Shown: positions 32,596 to 44,446, counted from the stretch's first letter. The stretch is DNA of 64,000 bases from Balamuthia mandrillaris (GCA_031835245.1 JAVKOQ010000019.1:141501-205500); one strand, 5' to 3'. The notes: generated by a model not told the origin, from the letters alone. Made by a program: numbers and translations.

Positions 32596-33930
32596 ATGAA
32601 AGGCTCATCCTTTCTTCACGCTCTTTTGGGGGCGTTGCTCTTGACCCTCACTCTCACTCATGCTCAACCGGCAGCGGAAACGACGCAAGGGGAATGCGCG
32701 GTCATCGTGGTGAACGCTCTTGCGGTGGAGGTCTCGGTCGGGTTTGATGTCGGTCCAAACGAGCTTGAGTCCTTGCCGCCGGGAGGTTGCCAGCTGACCT
32801 ACATCCCCTGCCAGCCCGACACCTTCCCCTTCGAAGTGGAAGTCTACATTTTCATTGAACAGAATTTGTTTCCTGTCATCGTTCCGTTCGACACTTCGAC
32901 AACCAGCCAACAAGAAGACCTCACAACAACCACGGAAGGCGGAGGAGGAGGGGGAGGAGGAACCTCTCGCTTCGTGCACTACCTCGTCCTCTCTCATCGC
33001 ATCCGATTGCCTCTGGAGGAGGAACGTCCGGAGGAACTCGTCGCTGCCTTTCCTTTCGACTACCAAGGGCAGACTCTACCGATTGCGCTGTTGTACGAAA
33101 AGGCGGAACTTCCCTCGGAGCCATTGGGAGAGGACGAGGTGGGCCTGGCTTTCTGGCATGTGGCCGCTGGCGCTCCTTTCGCATTGAGAGTGAGGCTGAC
33201 GGGGCCTGCTCTGGCTGCCTTGTTGGGAGAAGCGGGGATCGATGTGACGTTGGATCCCTACCAGCGAGTGGATTGGAGGATCATCCAACTCCCTCCACAA
33301 ACAGGCCAAGCCCCTGGTGGAATGGAACCACCCCCGACCGGAGGAGCTGGAGGAGGAGAAGAACAACCGCCACCGACGGGAGGAACCGGAGGAGGCGAAC
33401 AACCACCCTCCACAGGAGGCACCACAGGAGGCACCACGGGAGGAGGAGGAGGAGGAGGAGGAGGAGGAGAACCACAAAGACGACAAGAAGAGGGCATCGA
33501 ATTGACCATCGAGCCAGCAGTCCCACAGCAAGAGGTGCAGACAGCATTGGCAGGATTTGCAAGCTTCGCAGCGGCTGTGGCCGGTGGTGGTTCTCTGTTT
33601 GAAGAGAGCATTGAGGCGGCATTGCGGGAGAACGCAGGGGAGCTGCTGACGGTCTTCATCATCACGGACCCACCGGAGTTGCAACAGACAGCCACGGGTG
33701 GAGGAGGAGGGGTTGCAGCCCGGGTCTTCTTCACCAACTGCGCCACGGACGCCCTGGCTGGTCCTGGCGCAAGTCCTGGTGCTGGCACTGGCGCAGGGGC
33801 AGGCGGAGGGGCAGGCTTCTTGCCGACCATCGCAGCAGGAGGGACAGCAGGTTTCGTGCCGAGCGTTGCTGGCACAGGTGCAGGTGCAGGTGGAGGCTTG
33901 GTGGCGACTATCACCGAAGCTGAGAACTAA
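32596..33930 (+). CDS. Secreted Gly/Pro-rich protein, unknown function
   Basis: A 444-residue single exon. The first 24 residues (MKGSSFLHALLGALLLTLTL...AQP) are a clear signal peptide with an Ala-x-Ala-like cleavage region. Residues 25-115 are beta-rich with Cys pairs (GECAVIVVNALAVEVSVGFD, GGCQLTYIPC). Poly-Gly (about 118-125) and repeated PPPTGGxGGGEQ units (about 245-295) act as linkers. A second folded part (about 300-400) contains the Cys of TNCATDAL, and a Gly/Ala-rich tail follows. No transmembrane segment and no GPI-like terminal hydrophobic stretch are visible, so it is probably secreted or cell-wall/cyst associated. The family is not recognised. Confidence 0.75.
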   Translation: MKGSSFLHALLGALLLTLTLTHAQPAAETTQGECAVIVVNALAVEVSVGFDVGPNELESLPPGGCQLTYIPCQPDTFPFEVEVYIFIEQNLFPVIVPFDTSTTSQQEDLTTTTEGGGGGGGGTSRFVHYLVLSHRIRLPLEEERPEELVAAFPFDYQGQTLPIALLYEKAELPSEPLGEDEVGLAFWHVAAGAPFALRVRLTGPALAALLGEAGIDVTLDPYQRVDWRIIQLPPQTGQAPGGMEPPPTGGAGGGEEQPPPTGGTGGGEQPPSTGGTTGGTTGGGGGGGGGGEPQRRQEEGIELTIEPAVPQQEVQTALAGFASFAAAVAGGGSLFEESIEAALRENAGELLTVFIITDPPELQQTATGGGGGVAARVFFTNCATDALAGPGASPGAGTGAGAGGGAGFLPTIAAGGTAGFVPSVAGTGAGAGGGLVATITEAEN

Positions 33931-34349
33931 GGCCCGCAACCTAAATTTATGATTTGTTACTACAAAAGGTGGTTTCGATTGATATTCGATTGGTGGCCTC
34001 AATTTTAAATTTTTGATTGGTGCTTTGAAATTGATCTGTGATTATCACGCGAGCGGAGCCATGAGTGGCTGGTCGATCACTCGATCGAGTGGGTTTCCTA
34101 GAAACACCGCGGAAAAAAATTAATTCATTTCCATTAATGGTAATCTAATTCCATGGAATAAACCATAAATGGTAATCATTCACGCATCACGTGACAGCGG
34201 AATTACTGTGATCGAATGCTGTCGCAGCAGGTTGTCGAACTACGGGTTGACTGGAAGAGAACTGCAACCCCTAGAGTTTTTCCGTTTGAGAGAAAATTGA
34301 AACAAACAACACGGCGCAGGTCTCTGAAGCAAAGAGTTGGTAGAAAAAT
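33931..34349. other. AT-rich intergenic region with a 14-bp palindrome
   Basis: CACTCGATCGAGTG (34078-34091) is a perfect palindrome. The rest contains ATTAATGG/CCATTAAT-type short inverted words (34120-34170). It forms the promoter side of the first RasGEF gene. Confidence 0.55.
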
Positions 34350-34757
34350 ATGGCTGAAGGAGGAGCGGCGCTCACGATAGACAAGAAACAGGCCTTTGAG
34401 AGCTTGGCCAAAAATATGGTCTTCACAAAGGCCGATGGTATGGCAAAAAAAAAAACTTCTGCTCCCTGTTTCCCCTTTCTGCTATGTGTTGGGGTTAATG
34501 TTTTTTGTTTGAGCGCAGACAACATGAAAGCGTTCTTGTTTTCATACCACCAGTTCCTGCCGGAAGACGCGGACCTGTTTCGCATTTGGGTTGCTCAATA
34601 TCCTTTTTCTTTTTTTTTGTTTTCTTTTTGGTCTTTTGTCCCGTTTGGCGTGTCCTCCTTCCTTCACTCGAACCGATACGTTTGAGATGGCCTGCAACAA
34701 TGAACAACAAGGAAACAGAAAGTACAACGTCGAAAGGTATTTATTCTATTTGCTTTC

Positions 34758-34793
<36 letters not shown>

Positions 34794-37700
34794 CTCTTCC
34801 GTGTTTCTTCTATAACTTGCTTGGGTTTCTCCTTTCCGTTCCGTTCTTTCATTTTTGTCTTTCCTTCAACTGGAGTTGTTCTGACTTCACAAAAAAACGA
34901 AATAGGATGTTTGAGTTCTTGAAGTTTTGGTGGGAAATGCACCCGGAAGACTTCAACAAAGCCAACATCAACCTTTTGCTTCACGCCATGAAGGACCGTC
35001 GCCCCGATGCTCTCAACCACTTCAAACTCTTGTTCCTCAAAGCCCCGTCTCCTTCCTCGGCTCCTTCCTCTTCTGGTGAACCTAACAGCACAAGCAAAAC
35101 CGAACCGCAAGAAGAGATTGAAGACAAGACGGAAACCTGCAAAGCACGTTTGAAGAAATGTACATTTCGGGAACAGTTGGGTGCTGCTACAAACACAATA
35201 ACTGCAAAAGACTTTTTAGATGTGGCTACGGGACAGTTGGCAAAAGAGATGACCATGTTGGACTTTGAGCTGTTCAGCCGGGTCAAGTGTGGAGAGTTCT
35301 TGCACCATGTGTGGCATGCTTCGCAGCGTCAGACCTTGGCTCCCAACATCACCGCTTACATCGCACGTTTCAACGAGGTTTGCCCACTACTCTCTTGCTT
35401 TGTCAACTTGTTCTTCTGCTTCTTATTCAACTTCTTCCTCTTCCTTTTCGTCTTGTTCTCTTCCTCTTCCTCTCGATTTTTCGCTGTTTGACAAACACAA
35501 CCAGGTGAGTTATTGGGTTGTGACAGAGATCCTTATGACACGAAGGAAAGAGCAGATGATCGTATTGAGAAAGTTCATCCGACTTGCCAATAGCTTTTTG
35601 CAACTGAACAACTTCAACTCATTGATCACTATCATGTCAGCCCTCAACAACAGCACCATTACTCGATTGAAAGATGCTTGGGCGGTTCGTTCTTTCTTTC
35701 TTCTATGCTCCTCTCTCCTCTCTCTCGCTTGAGCTCTTATACTCAATTTTATGTTTAAGGCGTTACCTGAAAAAGACGTGGCAACATTTAGAAGCATGGA
35801 AGAGCTGTTGTCCAACCAACAGAACTTCAGCAATTATTTCCAAGAGTTCAAGAAGCGCCCTTTCCCTAAACTTCCTTACTTTGGTTCGTTTCTATGCTCT
35901 CTTTGGCCCGCTCTCTCTATTCTTAACTCAGCTCAACAGCGCTATTTCTGAGGGATTGTACATTCATCCACGATGGCAACAAACCGTACAACCGCCATGG
36001 CATGATCAACTTTGAATACATGACCATGCTCTACCAGTGCTTGCAAGCCGTGAGGGAATGCCAGAGCCATCCTTACGACTTGCCTCACCACAAAGACACC
36101 CAGGCCTTTCTTTGGAACTTAAATTACATTGATGACGAGGCATGTGAATCACTCTCTTTCTTTGTTCTCTCCGCAACAATAACAAATGGTGAAACAGGAC
36201 GCACTGTATATGCTCTCGTTGAAAGCCCAACCCAGCCTTTGGACTAATGAGGCTGTTGAGTAACTATATTCTCTAATGCTCGTACTTTCTACATAATCTA
36301 ATTTCAATGTTTCGTTGTTTATACAGAGAGGTGGTCAAAGAAGACGAGGATTCGAGCGATTCCTACTCTTGGAGCGACAGTCCATCGGCCACCTCCACTC
36401 CATTGGACAATTCCACGATAGAAGCTGAGGAAGGTACTCAAGATGACTTGACCTCCTTCGATGGTTACTCCGAAGACGAAGGTTTCTCCCTAGAGAAAAC
36501 AAGAAAACCTCGTCAACAAAAACAGCAGCCATCGGATAGTAAGCGTGTATCAACTTCCACGAAAAGGAGCTCCAAGCACAAGAAAGGAAAGAGGCACAGA
36601 AAGAAACTAGCATTGGATGGGGAGGCGCTAGATAAGGAAAAGATGGTGATTCGTAGTTTGAAGGGCGTTCCTCCGAGGCTGGTACCGTTCTTCTTCCATG
36701 CGGAACAAGTGGTGGACCAGTATTTTAGTAATTGCATCCATTCCGTTACAACAGGTATTCTATTCTCTATTTGCACTAGAGCTGGTTTCAAATCCTAACA
36801 TTGTTTTTTGAAAGGCACAATCTCCATTGACTTGAAGAATTGGAAACACAAAAACCTTTCCGAAAGCGGATATGGTGAAGAAGAAAGACTCATTCTTGTT
36901 CGAGCTACCGCCATGTCGGTGGACTTCTTCACAAGCCTGCGAGACAACTTTGGCTTCTTTGGTGTTCCAAAGAAGTCTCTTCAAACAGCTGCACAACGTC
37001 AACATACTCAAGCCATGCTAACAGGATTTGGTTTTACGCCGGTTTCAGCTGAATCTACTGGAACAGGAGAAAGTGTTATAGCGGAGAAGAAGGAAGAGAG
37101 CCTATTTGAGGACTATACGGAAGAAGTGACGGCCAAGTTGTTGTATGACTTTGGATACGTGAGCGGAATGGGCGATTGTCAAGCTTTTTCTAAATTCACT
37201 GGAGCCACGGGTCCTGATGTTTGGGCCATGGGACCTATTTGCTTTGTGTTAGTACTCCTGTTCTTGTTCTCCATCTTTTCTCATCTTATAGCGCCAACCT
37301 GTTCATTGATCTTGGCTTTTAGTTACTCGGGACGATGCAACAAGGAAATAGTTGACAATGACCGCGAGCTCGACCCCGATGACTTTTACTCCGAAGGAAT
37401 CATGCAGTTTAGCTTCGAAGCCGACTCTTGGGTGAAAAGCGGCAAGTTTCCTCCCAAACTGAATCCCATTTTCCTTCCCAAGAGAGAAACACCATCCACT
37501 ATGGACCCCAAAAACTGTACTTCCGTGTGTCATTACTGGTGTGGCTTTGCCGCAGGATGGACTTCAGCAGCGTTGGGGAAACAGTTCGTCTGCTGCGAAG
37601 CCCGATGCATGGGAAGAGGAGACCCGGTTTGCGTTGGCATATTGACATATCCTCATAAGCTGAACAAACACATCAAAGAGTACTACAAACGACATCACCT

Positions 37701-39169
37701 ACCAGATAAGAGCGCTCAAGTTCTTCAGTATAACTTTATGGATACTAAGGATGCTTTTGCTTCTTCCACCAAAGCCATTCTTTCAGCTGATCAACATGCT
37801 TCTTCGTCCTCATCTTCCGTAAACTCTTCTCTTGCCAACGAAAAGAAAAAGAACAAAGATTCTTCTTCACATCCACAAGGGAGCATCAAGTTTCCGGTGG
37901 TGGGAAGGAAGAAGCTTCCAGGACAGCTGGAATCCAGGTTGGACAATGCAGAACTCATCTCCACCACCACCAAAGAGGACCTGGCTCATCAGGAACAGAT
38001 CAAAGCCAAGCAGACAGCCATCTTCTCTCAACTGTTCAGCCAGCTGGTGTGCAATCCCAGCAAAGGGAAAGTGGCCTTGGAAACGAGTGGGGCAAGAGGG
38101 GAGAAAGCGGAGGAGAGGTATGTGTTCTTGAGGGCGGAGACCTTGTCCACCATGTTTTATGAGGTGGTCTCTTCTTTGATGGCCCAACGTGAAGAATCTG
38201 AAAAGAGCGATGATCAACCGAGAGGAGAGGGAGGAACTGGAAGAAAGGGAGGCCACTACCAGCAAGACAAAGAAGTGATTGCCCGCTCGTTTGCCACGAA
38301 CTTTTTGTACGACTTTGGAAGATGCTTTGCCAAGAGTGACTTCACATTCTTCACTCGCACTGCTGCTAACGCCGTTCCTGCTGCTTTGAAGTACGTTGCC
38401 TGTTGTGCATTCTCAATCTCTCTTCTGACGCATGAACACAACCTGCCTTACAGGTCAAAAGAAGAGCAATTCCTGCAAAGAATGTTCAGTCTGCCAGAGA
38501 TCCTTCGTCATGTGGGATGGGGCAAGCTCAGCATCCTTTCTTCCTTGTCTTTGTTGAACTATGATCCCAAGAACCGCTTCAAGCACTTTTTCCTTCGGTA
38601 TGCATTGTTTCCCTATCTTATCTTTACATTTTCAGATGTTGGCTGAAGCGTTTATTTGTACACACAGATACACGGTTAAAAACAGCTTTGAAGCATCTGT
38701 TTATGTTAAAGACCAATGGACCAAAGCGAAACAACAATTGAGCCAACAATCGGAAAAAAACAAAAGCAGTAAGACCCTGAAACAACTGCGGCAGCAATAC
38801 GTGCAACCCTCTCCTGTGTGTATCCTCAATTGCGGTTACGTCAACAGCTTCCTGGAGGAATGCATTCACTCTTGTGCTTCTCCCGTCGCTGCTTCTTCGG
38901 CTTCTTCTGTATCAGCGGCCACATCCGAACATCATCCCCACGACGAACGCGAAGTGCAACTGGGAACAGTGGAGGTGAGCTGCGTGGCATGCGGACACGA
39001 GACATGCGAGTTCCTGGTGGCCCCGGCCGAGCTGATGTTCGCTCACGTGATGAGGTACTTGAAGGAGAAAGGGAGAGAGGAGGAGGTGGGCAGGTTGCGG
39101 GGCTTGGAAATCGTGATGAGGAGGTTCAAGCATGGCAGAGGCTACTTCTCCCGTCTCTTCCGCAAGTAA
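34350..39169 (+). CDS. RasGEF with two V4R domains, copy A
   Basis: About 13 exons and roughly 1,280 residues. Exon 1 (34350-34437) is MAEGGAALTIDKKQAFESLA. NMKAFLFSYHQFLP and MFEFLKFWWEMHPEDF form a RasGEF-N/REM region. The CDC25 catalytic domain follows: EITMLDFELF-type helix, RKFIRLANSFLQLNNFNSLI, SALNNSTITRLKDAW, then FLRDCTFIHDGNKP and MINFEYM. This would load GTP on a Ras/Rap GTPase. A Ser/Lys-rich linker leads to V4R-1 (about 36890-37680): CHYWCGFAAGWTSAALGK and EARCMGRGDPVC. V4R-2 (38120-39169) has VCILNCGYVNSFLEEC and EVSCVACGHETCEF. V4R domains in bacteria bind small aromatics and Zn2+. The fusion to RasGEF is read directly across the exons; a ligand-gated role is inference. Tandem with copy B, 230 bp apart. 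Confidence 0.85.
34598..34679 (+). other. AT-AC U12-type intron in RasGEF copy A
   Basis: Donor ATATCCTTTT directly after GCTCA; end ...CCGATAC before GTTTGAGATGG. TTCCTTCAC lies 13-15 bp before the end and resembles the U12 branch site TTCCTTAAC. Splicing restores AQFEMACNNEQQGNRKYNVE. No GT-AG alternative keeps the frame. Confidence 0.8.
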
Positions 39170-39230
39170 CCTGCGATATACAAAATGTTTAACTTTTGTT
39201 TGTAATTTTTGTATGCATGAATTTTACAAC

Positions 39231-39236
39231 AATAAA
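39231..39236 (+). terminator. AATAAA polyadenylation signal
   Basis: 62 bp after the copy A stop and within the 230 bp that separates it from copy B. Confidence 0.6.
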
Positions 39237-39399
39237 GAACGTCAACAACAATAGCAATATTTGGTCGCTGCATTGGCAATCGTACTAAAATGGTTATAAT
39301 AAATTAATGACATGTAATTTTGTAACACTTAATTTGGTTTCCACTTCCATAATTGATGGAGAAAACTAAACACCAGAAAAAATAAGCCGGCAACATAAG

Positions 39400-40034
39400 A
39401 TGGCAGAGGGAGAGGTGACCATCAGCAAACAACAGGCCTTTGAAAGCTTGGCCAAGAACATTGTATTTACGAAAGATGATGGTAGCGTTTTGTAATCATC
39501 CTCCCATCTCTCTCTCTCTCTCTCTCTCTCTCCAGCTGCATGAGCGATGTTTACTCTAAGAGATCTTTTGTTTTGCTGGCAACAGATAACATGAAAGCAT
39601 TTCTGTTTTCGTACCACCATTTTCTTCCGGATGGTGGCGACCTGTTCCAAGTGTGGCTCAATCAATATCCTTTTTTTCCCACAGGGCATCTCACTTCTCT
39701 TCTCCTCTCTTCTCTTCTGTGCAGTATGTTTCTCTACTTGCTTCATGTTTGCCTGTCACTCTCACTCATTCTCTCTCCCCACTCTCTTGTTCTCTCTCTC
39801 TCTCTCTCTCTCTCTCGCGCTACTCTTCTTCTCTCCTTTTGTTTGTTTTGTTTTCGTCGTTTTGTTAAGTACTTAACTTTCAGTGCTGTGAACATTTGAA
39901 ATGGCCTGCAACAACGAGCAACAAGGGAACAGAAAGTACAATGTCGAAAGGTATTTTCATCACTTCTTCGTTAGCTTATCTCTCCTTGCTTCATTACTAT
40001 CTTCATTAGCTTTTCTCTCCTTGCTTCGTTACTT

Positions 40035-40078
<44 letters not shown>

Positions 40079-43000
40079 CTCGCTCTCGTTCTAGCGTTCT
40101 CTCCTCCTCACTCTCACTCTCTCGCTCTCACAAACTAGGATGTTTGAGTTCCTGAAGTTTTGGTGGGAAATGCACCCGGAAGACTTCAACAAAGCCAACA
40201 TCAACCTTTTGCTTCACTCCATGAAGGACCGTCGCCCCAATGCTCTCAACCACTTCAAGCTTTTGTTCCTCAAGACCCCTCCTTCTTCATCAGAATCACT
40301 TTCTTCATCCTCCTCCTCATCTGAACGAGAAGAGAAAGCAAAAGAAGATTATGACGAAGGAGAGTCATCTTCTGCCGGTAAAGCACGTTTGAAGAGATGT
40401 TCCTTTGCGGCACAGTTGCTAGGCAGAGCAACAACAGCGACAACTGGAACAGACTTCTTGGAGGTGAGCAGCCACCTGCTGGCCAGAGAGATAACCATGT
40501 TGGACTTTGAGCTGTTCAGCAAGATCAAGTGCGGGGAGTTCTTGCACCACGTGTGGCATGCTTCGCAACGTCAGACCTTGGCTCCCAACATCACCGCTTA
40601 TATCGCACGTTTTAACGAGGTTTGCTGCTTTGACTTCTCTTCACCTTGTTGATGCCCTGCTAACTTCAATAGGTGAGCTATTGGGTGGTGACGGAGATTC
40701 TGATGACCAGGAGAAAGGAGCAGTCGATAGTGCTGAAGAAGTTCATTCGCCTGGCGTATTGCTTTTTGCAACTGAACAACTTCAACTCATTGATCACTAT
40801 CATGTCAGCCCTCAACAACAGCACCATTCGCCGCCTAAAAGAGGCTTGGGCGGTTCGTTCTCTTCTCTCTTGCTAGCTCTCCTTTGCAATGCGACTGATG
40901 AGGATAGTTGTTTAGGGTGTGTCAGAAAAAGAAATGACTAACTTCAGAAGCATGGAAGAGCTGTTGTCCAACCAACAGAACTTCAGCCATTACTTCCATG
41001 AGTTCAAGAGACGTCATTTTCCTAAACTCCCTTACTTTGGTGTGTTATTTTCTTTCTTCCTGGGCTTAACGCACACACTGACATGAGCTATGGCTTCTAT
41101 TAGCGCTGTTTCTGAGGGATTGTACATTCATCCACGATGGCAACAAACCGTACAACCGCCATGGCATGATCAACTTTGAATACATGACCATGCTCTACCA
41201 GTGCTTGCAAGCCGTGAGGGAATGCCAGAGCCATCCTTACGACTTGCCTCACCACAAAGACACCCAGGCCTTTCTTTGCAATCTGCATTACATTGATGAC
41301 GAGGTATGAGGACACTAAAGCCCCTCTTTCTCTCTCTATAATGACCGCTTATCTAACTTGTTTAAAAGGATGCTTTGTATATGCTCTCGTTGAAAGCCCA
41401 ACCCAGCCTTTGGGCAAACGATGCTGTTGGGTAAGCTTCTCTCTTCCATTTTGCTTCCATTTTTACTTCTTCTAAACCTTGTGCTTTTGCAACAGGGACG
41501 TAGTCAAAGAAGATGAAGATTCGAGCGATTCCTTCTCATGGAGCGACAGTCCTGCCGGCACTTCTTCCAACAATATGTCTCTCGCAGAAGCCCAGCAAGA
41601 GGTTACACATGAAGAAGATGTCTCGGCTTTCGATGGTGATTCTGACCACGAGGACGAAGCTGCGTCTCATAAACTTGCAAAACAACAACTGCAACAAGAA
41701 CTAACAAACAAGTTAAGTGGAGACAAGAATCGACCAGCAACAAAGAAGAAAAGTGGACCAAATAAACAAAGAAAGAAGCTAGTATTGGACGAAGCAGCGC
41801 TGCAAAAGGAGAAGATGGTAGTACGTAGCTTGCAAGGAGTACCTCCCAATCTGATCCCGTTCATGTACAAGGCGGAGCAAGTTGTGGATAAGTACTTTGG
41901 AGGTTGCGTCCATTCTGTAACAAATGGTTCGTGCTTCCTTCACGCCCGCTGTTTTGCGGTTTCTTCAAACACTCACAACACATTCGCAACATATAACATG
42001 AAACAGGAACCATTTCTATCGACTTAAGAGATTGGAACTCCTTCGGCGACGCTCGGATTGCCGAAGAAGCCAACAAAGAACGGATGATATTGGTTCGAGC
42101 AACGGCTCTCTCCGTGGACTTCTTCACCAGCCTTCGTGACAACTTTGGCTTCTTTGGTATTCCAAAGAAACAGCTGCAAACCGCCACGCAACGTCAACAA
42201 AAGAATCAAGCCATGCTCACTGGATTTGGTTTCACGCCGGTTGACGGAAGCGGTATAGCAGTAACAACCGTGGAGAAGAAGGAAGAGGATAATGTATTTG
42301 AGGACTATACGGAAGAAGTGACGGCCAAGTTGTTGTATGACTTTGGATACGTGAGCGGAATGGGCGATTGTCAAGCTGTATCGAAGATCACCGGAGCCAC
42401 GGGCATGGATGTTTGGGCCATGGGACCTGTTGTTTTTGTGTATGTTGACTTTTGAAATCCCGGTTTGTTCTTTTCTGCTCTTCTTTCTGTAACGCTCATA
42501 GAAATATACAGCTATTCAGGCCGATCCAACTCCAAATTCTCAGGCAAAGACGAAGAAGACAGCGCCCCTCCCAACCCTGAAGACATCTACTCGGAAGCGC
42601 ACCTCACCTTCTGCTTTGAGTCCGATTCCTGGCTCAAGAGTCATTGCCCTCTTCCCAAAATGAATTCCTCCATCCTTCTTCAAAGCAACAAGAAAGACAA
42701 AGCCGCTGCTGCTTCTTCTTCGAATGGCACTTCAGTTTGTCATTACGTCTGCGGATTCTCTGCAGGATGGACCTCAGCTGCTTTTGGAGTGGAATACAGC
42801 TGCGTGGAGTTGAACTGCATGGCCAAAGGAGACTCTCATTGCGTCTTCTTGCTGTGCCGCCCTCAACGCTTGCGACGCGCCATTCGAGAGTACTATAAAA
42901 AGCAAAACGTGCCAGACCGAAGCGAACAGATCGTGAAATACAAGTTTATGGACACCACGGAAGCTTTCGCTTCCTCCACCAAAGCCATTCTCTCTTCTGA

Positions 43001-43625
43001 TCTTTCCTCTTCTTCGACTGTTGATACAAAGGCTTCCACCAAAAAAGAGGAGAAAGACAAGAAGAAGAAGACGCAGGGGAGCATCAAGTTCCCGGTGGTG
43101 GGAAGGAAGAAGCTTCCAGGACAGCTGGAATCCAGGTTGGACAATGCAGAACTCATCTCCACCACCACCAAAGAGGATCTGGCTCATCAGGAACAGATCA
43201 AAGCCAAGCAGACGGCCATCTTCTCTCAACTGTTCAGCCAGCTGGTGTGCAATCCCAGCAAAGGGAAAGTGGCCTTGGAAACGAGTGGAGCAAGAGGGGA
43301 GAAAGCGGAGGAGAGGTATGTGTTCTTGAGGGCGGAGACCTTGTCCACCATGTTTTATGAGGTGGTCTCTTCTTTGATGGCCCAACGCCAAGAATCTGAA
43401 GAAGCAGAGCAGGAGCGGCACAAGACGGAAGGAGAAAAGAAGGAAGAGCAAGAGATGTTGGCTCGTTCGTTTGCCACGAACTTTTTGTACGACTTTGGAA
43501 GATGCTTTGCTCGAAGCGACTTTGCGTTTTTCACTCGGGTGACGGCGTCAATGGGAAGAAACACCCCAGCTTCCATGCCCATGTACGTTATTACTTTCTT
43601 GTTCTTCTCTTTATTACCTGTTGTT

Positions 43626-43657
<32 letters not shown>

Positions 43658-44446
43658 TTCTAGCACAGAAGACTGGACTTATCATTGTTATTATGGTTGA
43701 TATAGGTCGAAAGAAGAGCAATTCCTTCAAAGAGTGTTCAACCTGCCAGAGATCCTTCGACATGTGGGATGGGGCAAGCTCAGCATCCTTTCTTCTTTGT
43801 CTTTGTTGAACTATGATCCCAAGAACCGCTTCAAGCACTTTTTCCTTCGGTATGCATTGTTTCCCTATCTTCTCTTTACATTTGATAACTAAAGTCATTC
43901 ATTAACTCTTCTCTTTTTTGCATCTTTGTGTTGCTGAAACGAAATGAATCAAACAGATACACCGTCAAGGAGAGCTTCGAGGCAGCCGTTCATCTCAAGG
44001 ACCAATGGACCAAAGCTTTTCAACAATTCAATGAACAACGCTCCTCATCTCAACACGACAAGCACAACAACATCAGAACTCTGAAACAACTGCGGCAACA
44101 ACACGTACAATCTTCTCCGGTATGCATCCTCAACTGCGGCTACGTCAACAGCTTCCTGGAGGAATGCATCTCTGCTTCCTCCTCCTTTGAATCCAACAAA
44201 GACCAGAGCGAAGAGGCAACACCAGCGGCAGTGCAACTGGGAACAGTGGAGGTGAGCTGCGTGGCATGCGGACACGAGACATGCGAGTTCCTGGTGGCCC
44301 CGGCCGAGCTGATGTTTGCTCACGTGATGAGGTACTTGAAGGAGAAAGGGAGAGAGGAGGAGGTGGGCAGGTTGCGGGGCTTGGAAATCGTGATGAGGAG
44401 GTTCAAGCATGGCAGAGGCTACTTCTCCCGTCTCTTCCGCAAGTAA
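39400..44446 (+). CDS. RasGEF with two V4R domains, copy B
   Basis: Paralogue of copy A with the same exon order. Exon 1 is MAEGEVTISKQQAFESLAKN. The RasGEF-N region (FLFSYHHFLPDGGDLFQVW) and the CDC25 domain (MSALNNSTIRRLKEAW, FLRDCTFIHDGNKPYNRHGM) are intact. V4R-1 carries CHYVCGFSAGWTSAAFG and ELNCMAKGDSHC. V4R-2 carries VCILNCGYVNSFLEEC and EVSCVACGHETC. The linkers are divergent (poly-Ser, Glu/Lys), while the catalytic and V4R exons are nearly identical to copy A in patches. One late intron (about 43582-43706) has an (AG)n tract. No disabling stop or frameshift is visible. It ends 69 bp before the convergent flavoenzyme stop. Confidence 0.85.
39665..39893 (+). other. AT-AC U12-type intron in RasGEF copy B
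   Basis: Donor ATATCCTTTT, terminal GTGAAC. TACTTAAC lies about 16 bp before the end, one base from the U12 branch consensus. Splicing gives NQFEMACNNEQQGNRKYNVE in frame. It holds a CT microsatellite (39796-39816). Confidence 0.8.

Noticed and set aside
33076-34002. 308-codon minus ORF opposite the secreted Gly-rich gene
   Set aside because: Complement of GGA/GGC-rich codons giving Ser/Cys runs; the plus strand has a signal peptide and folded segments.
34598-34679. Ordinary GT-AG splicing at the ATATCC site
   Set aside because: No GT donor near GCTCA/AATCA/AACCA restores the FEMACNNEQ frame in all three copies, whereas AT-AC does in each.
34350-44446. RasGEF-V4R genes as bacterial contamination because V4R is mostly bacterial
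   Set aside because: They are split by many spliceosomal introns, including U12-type ones, and flanked by eukaryotic genes.
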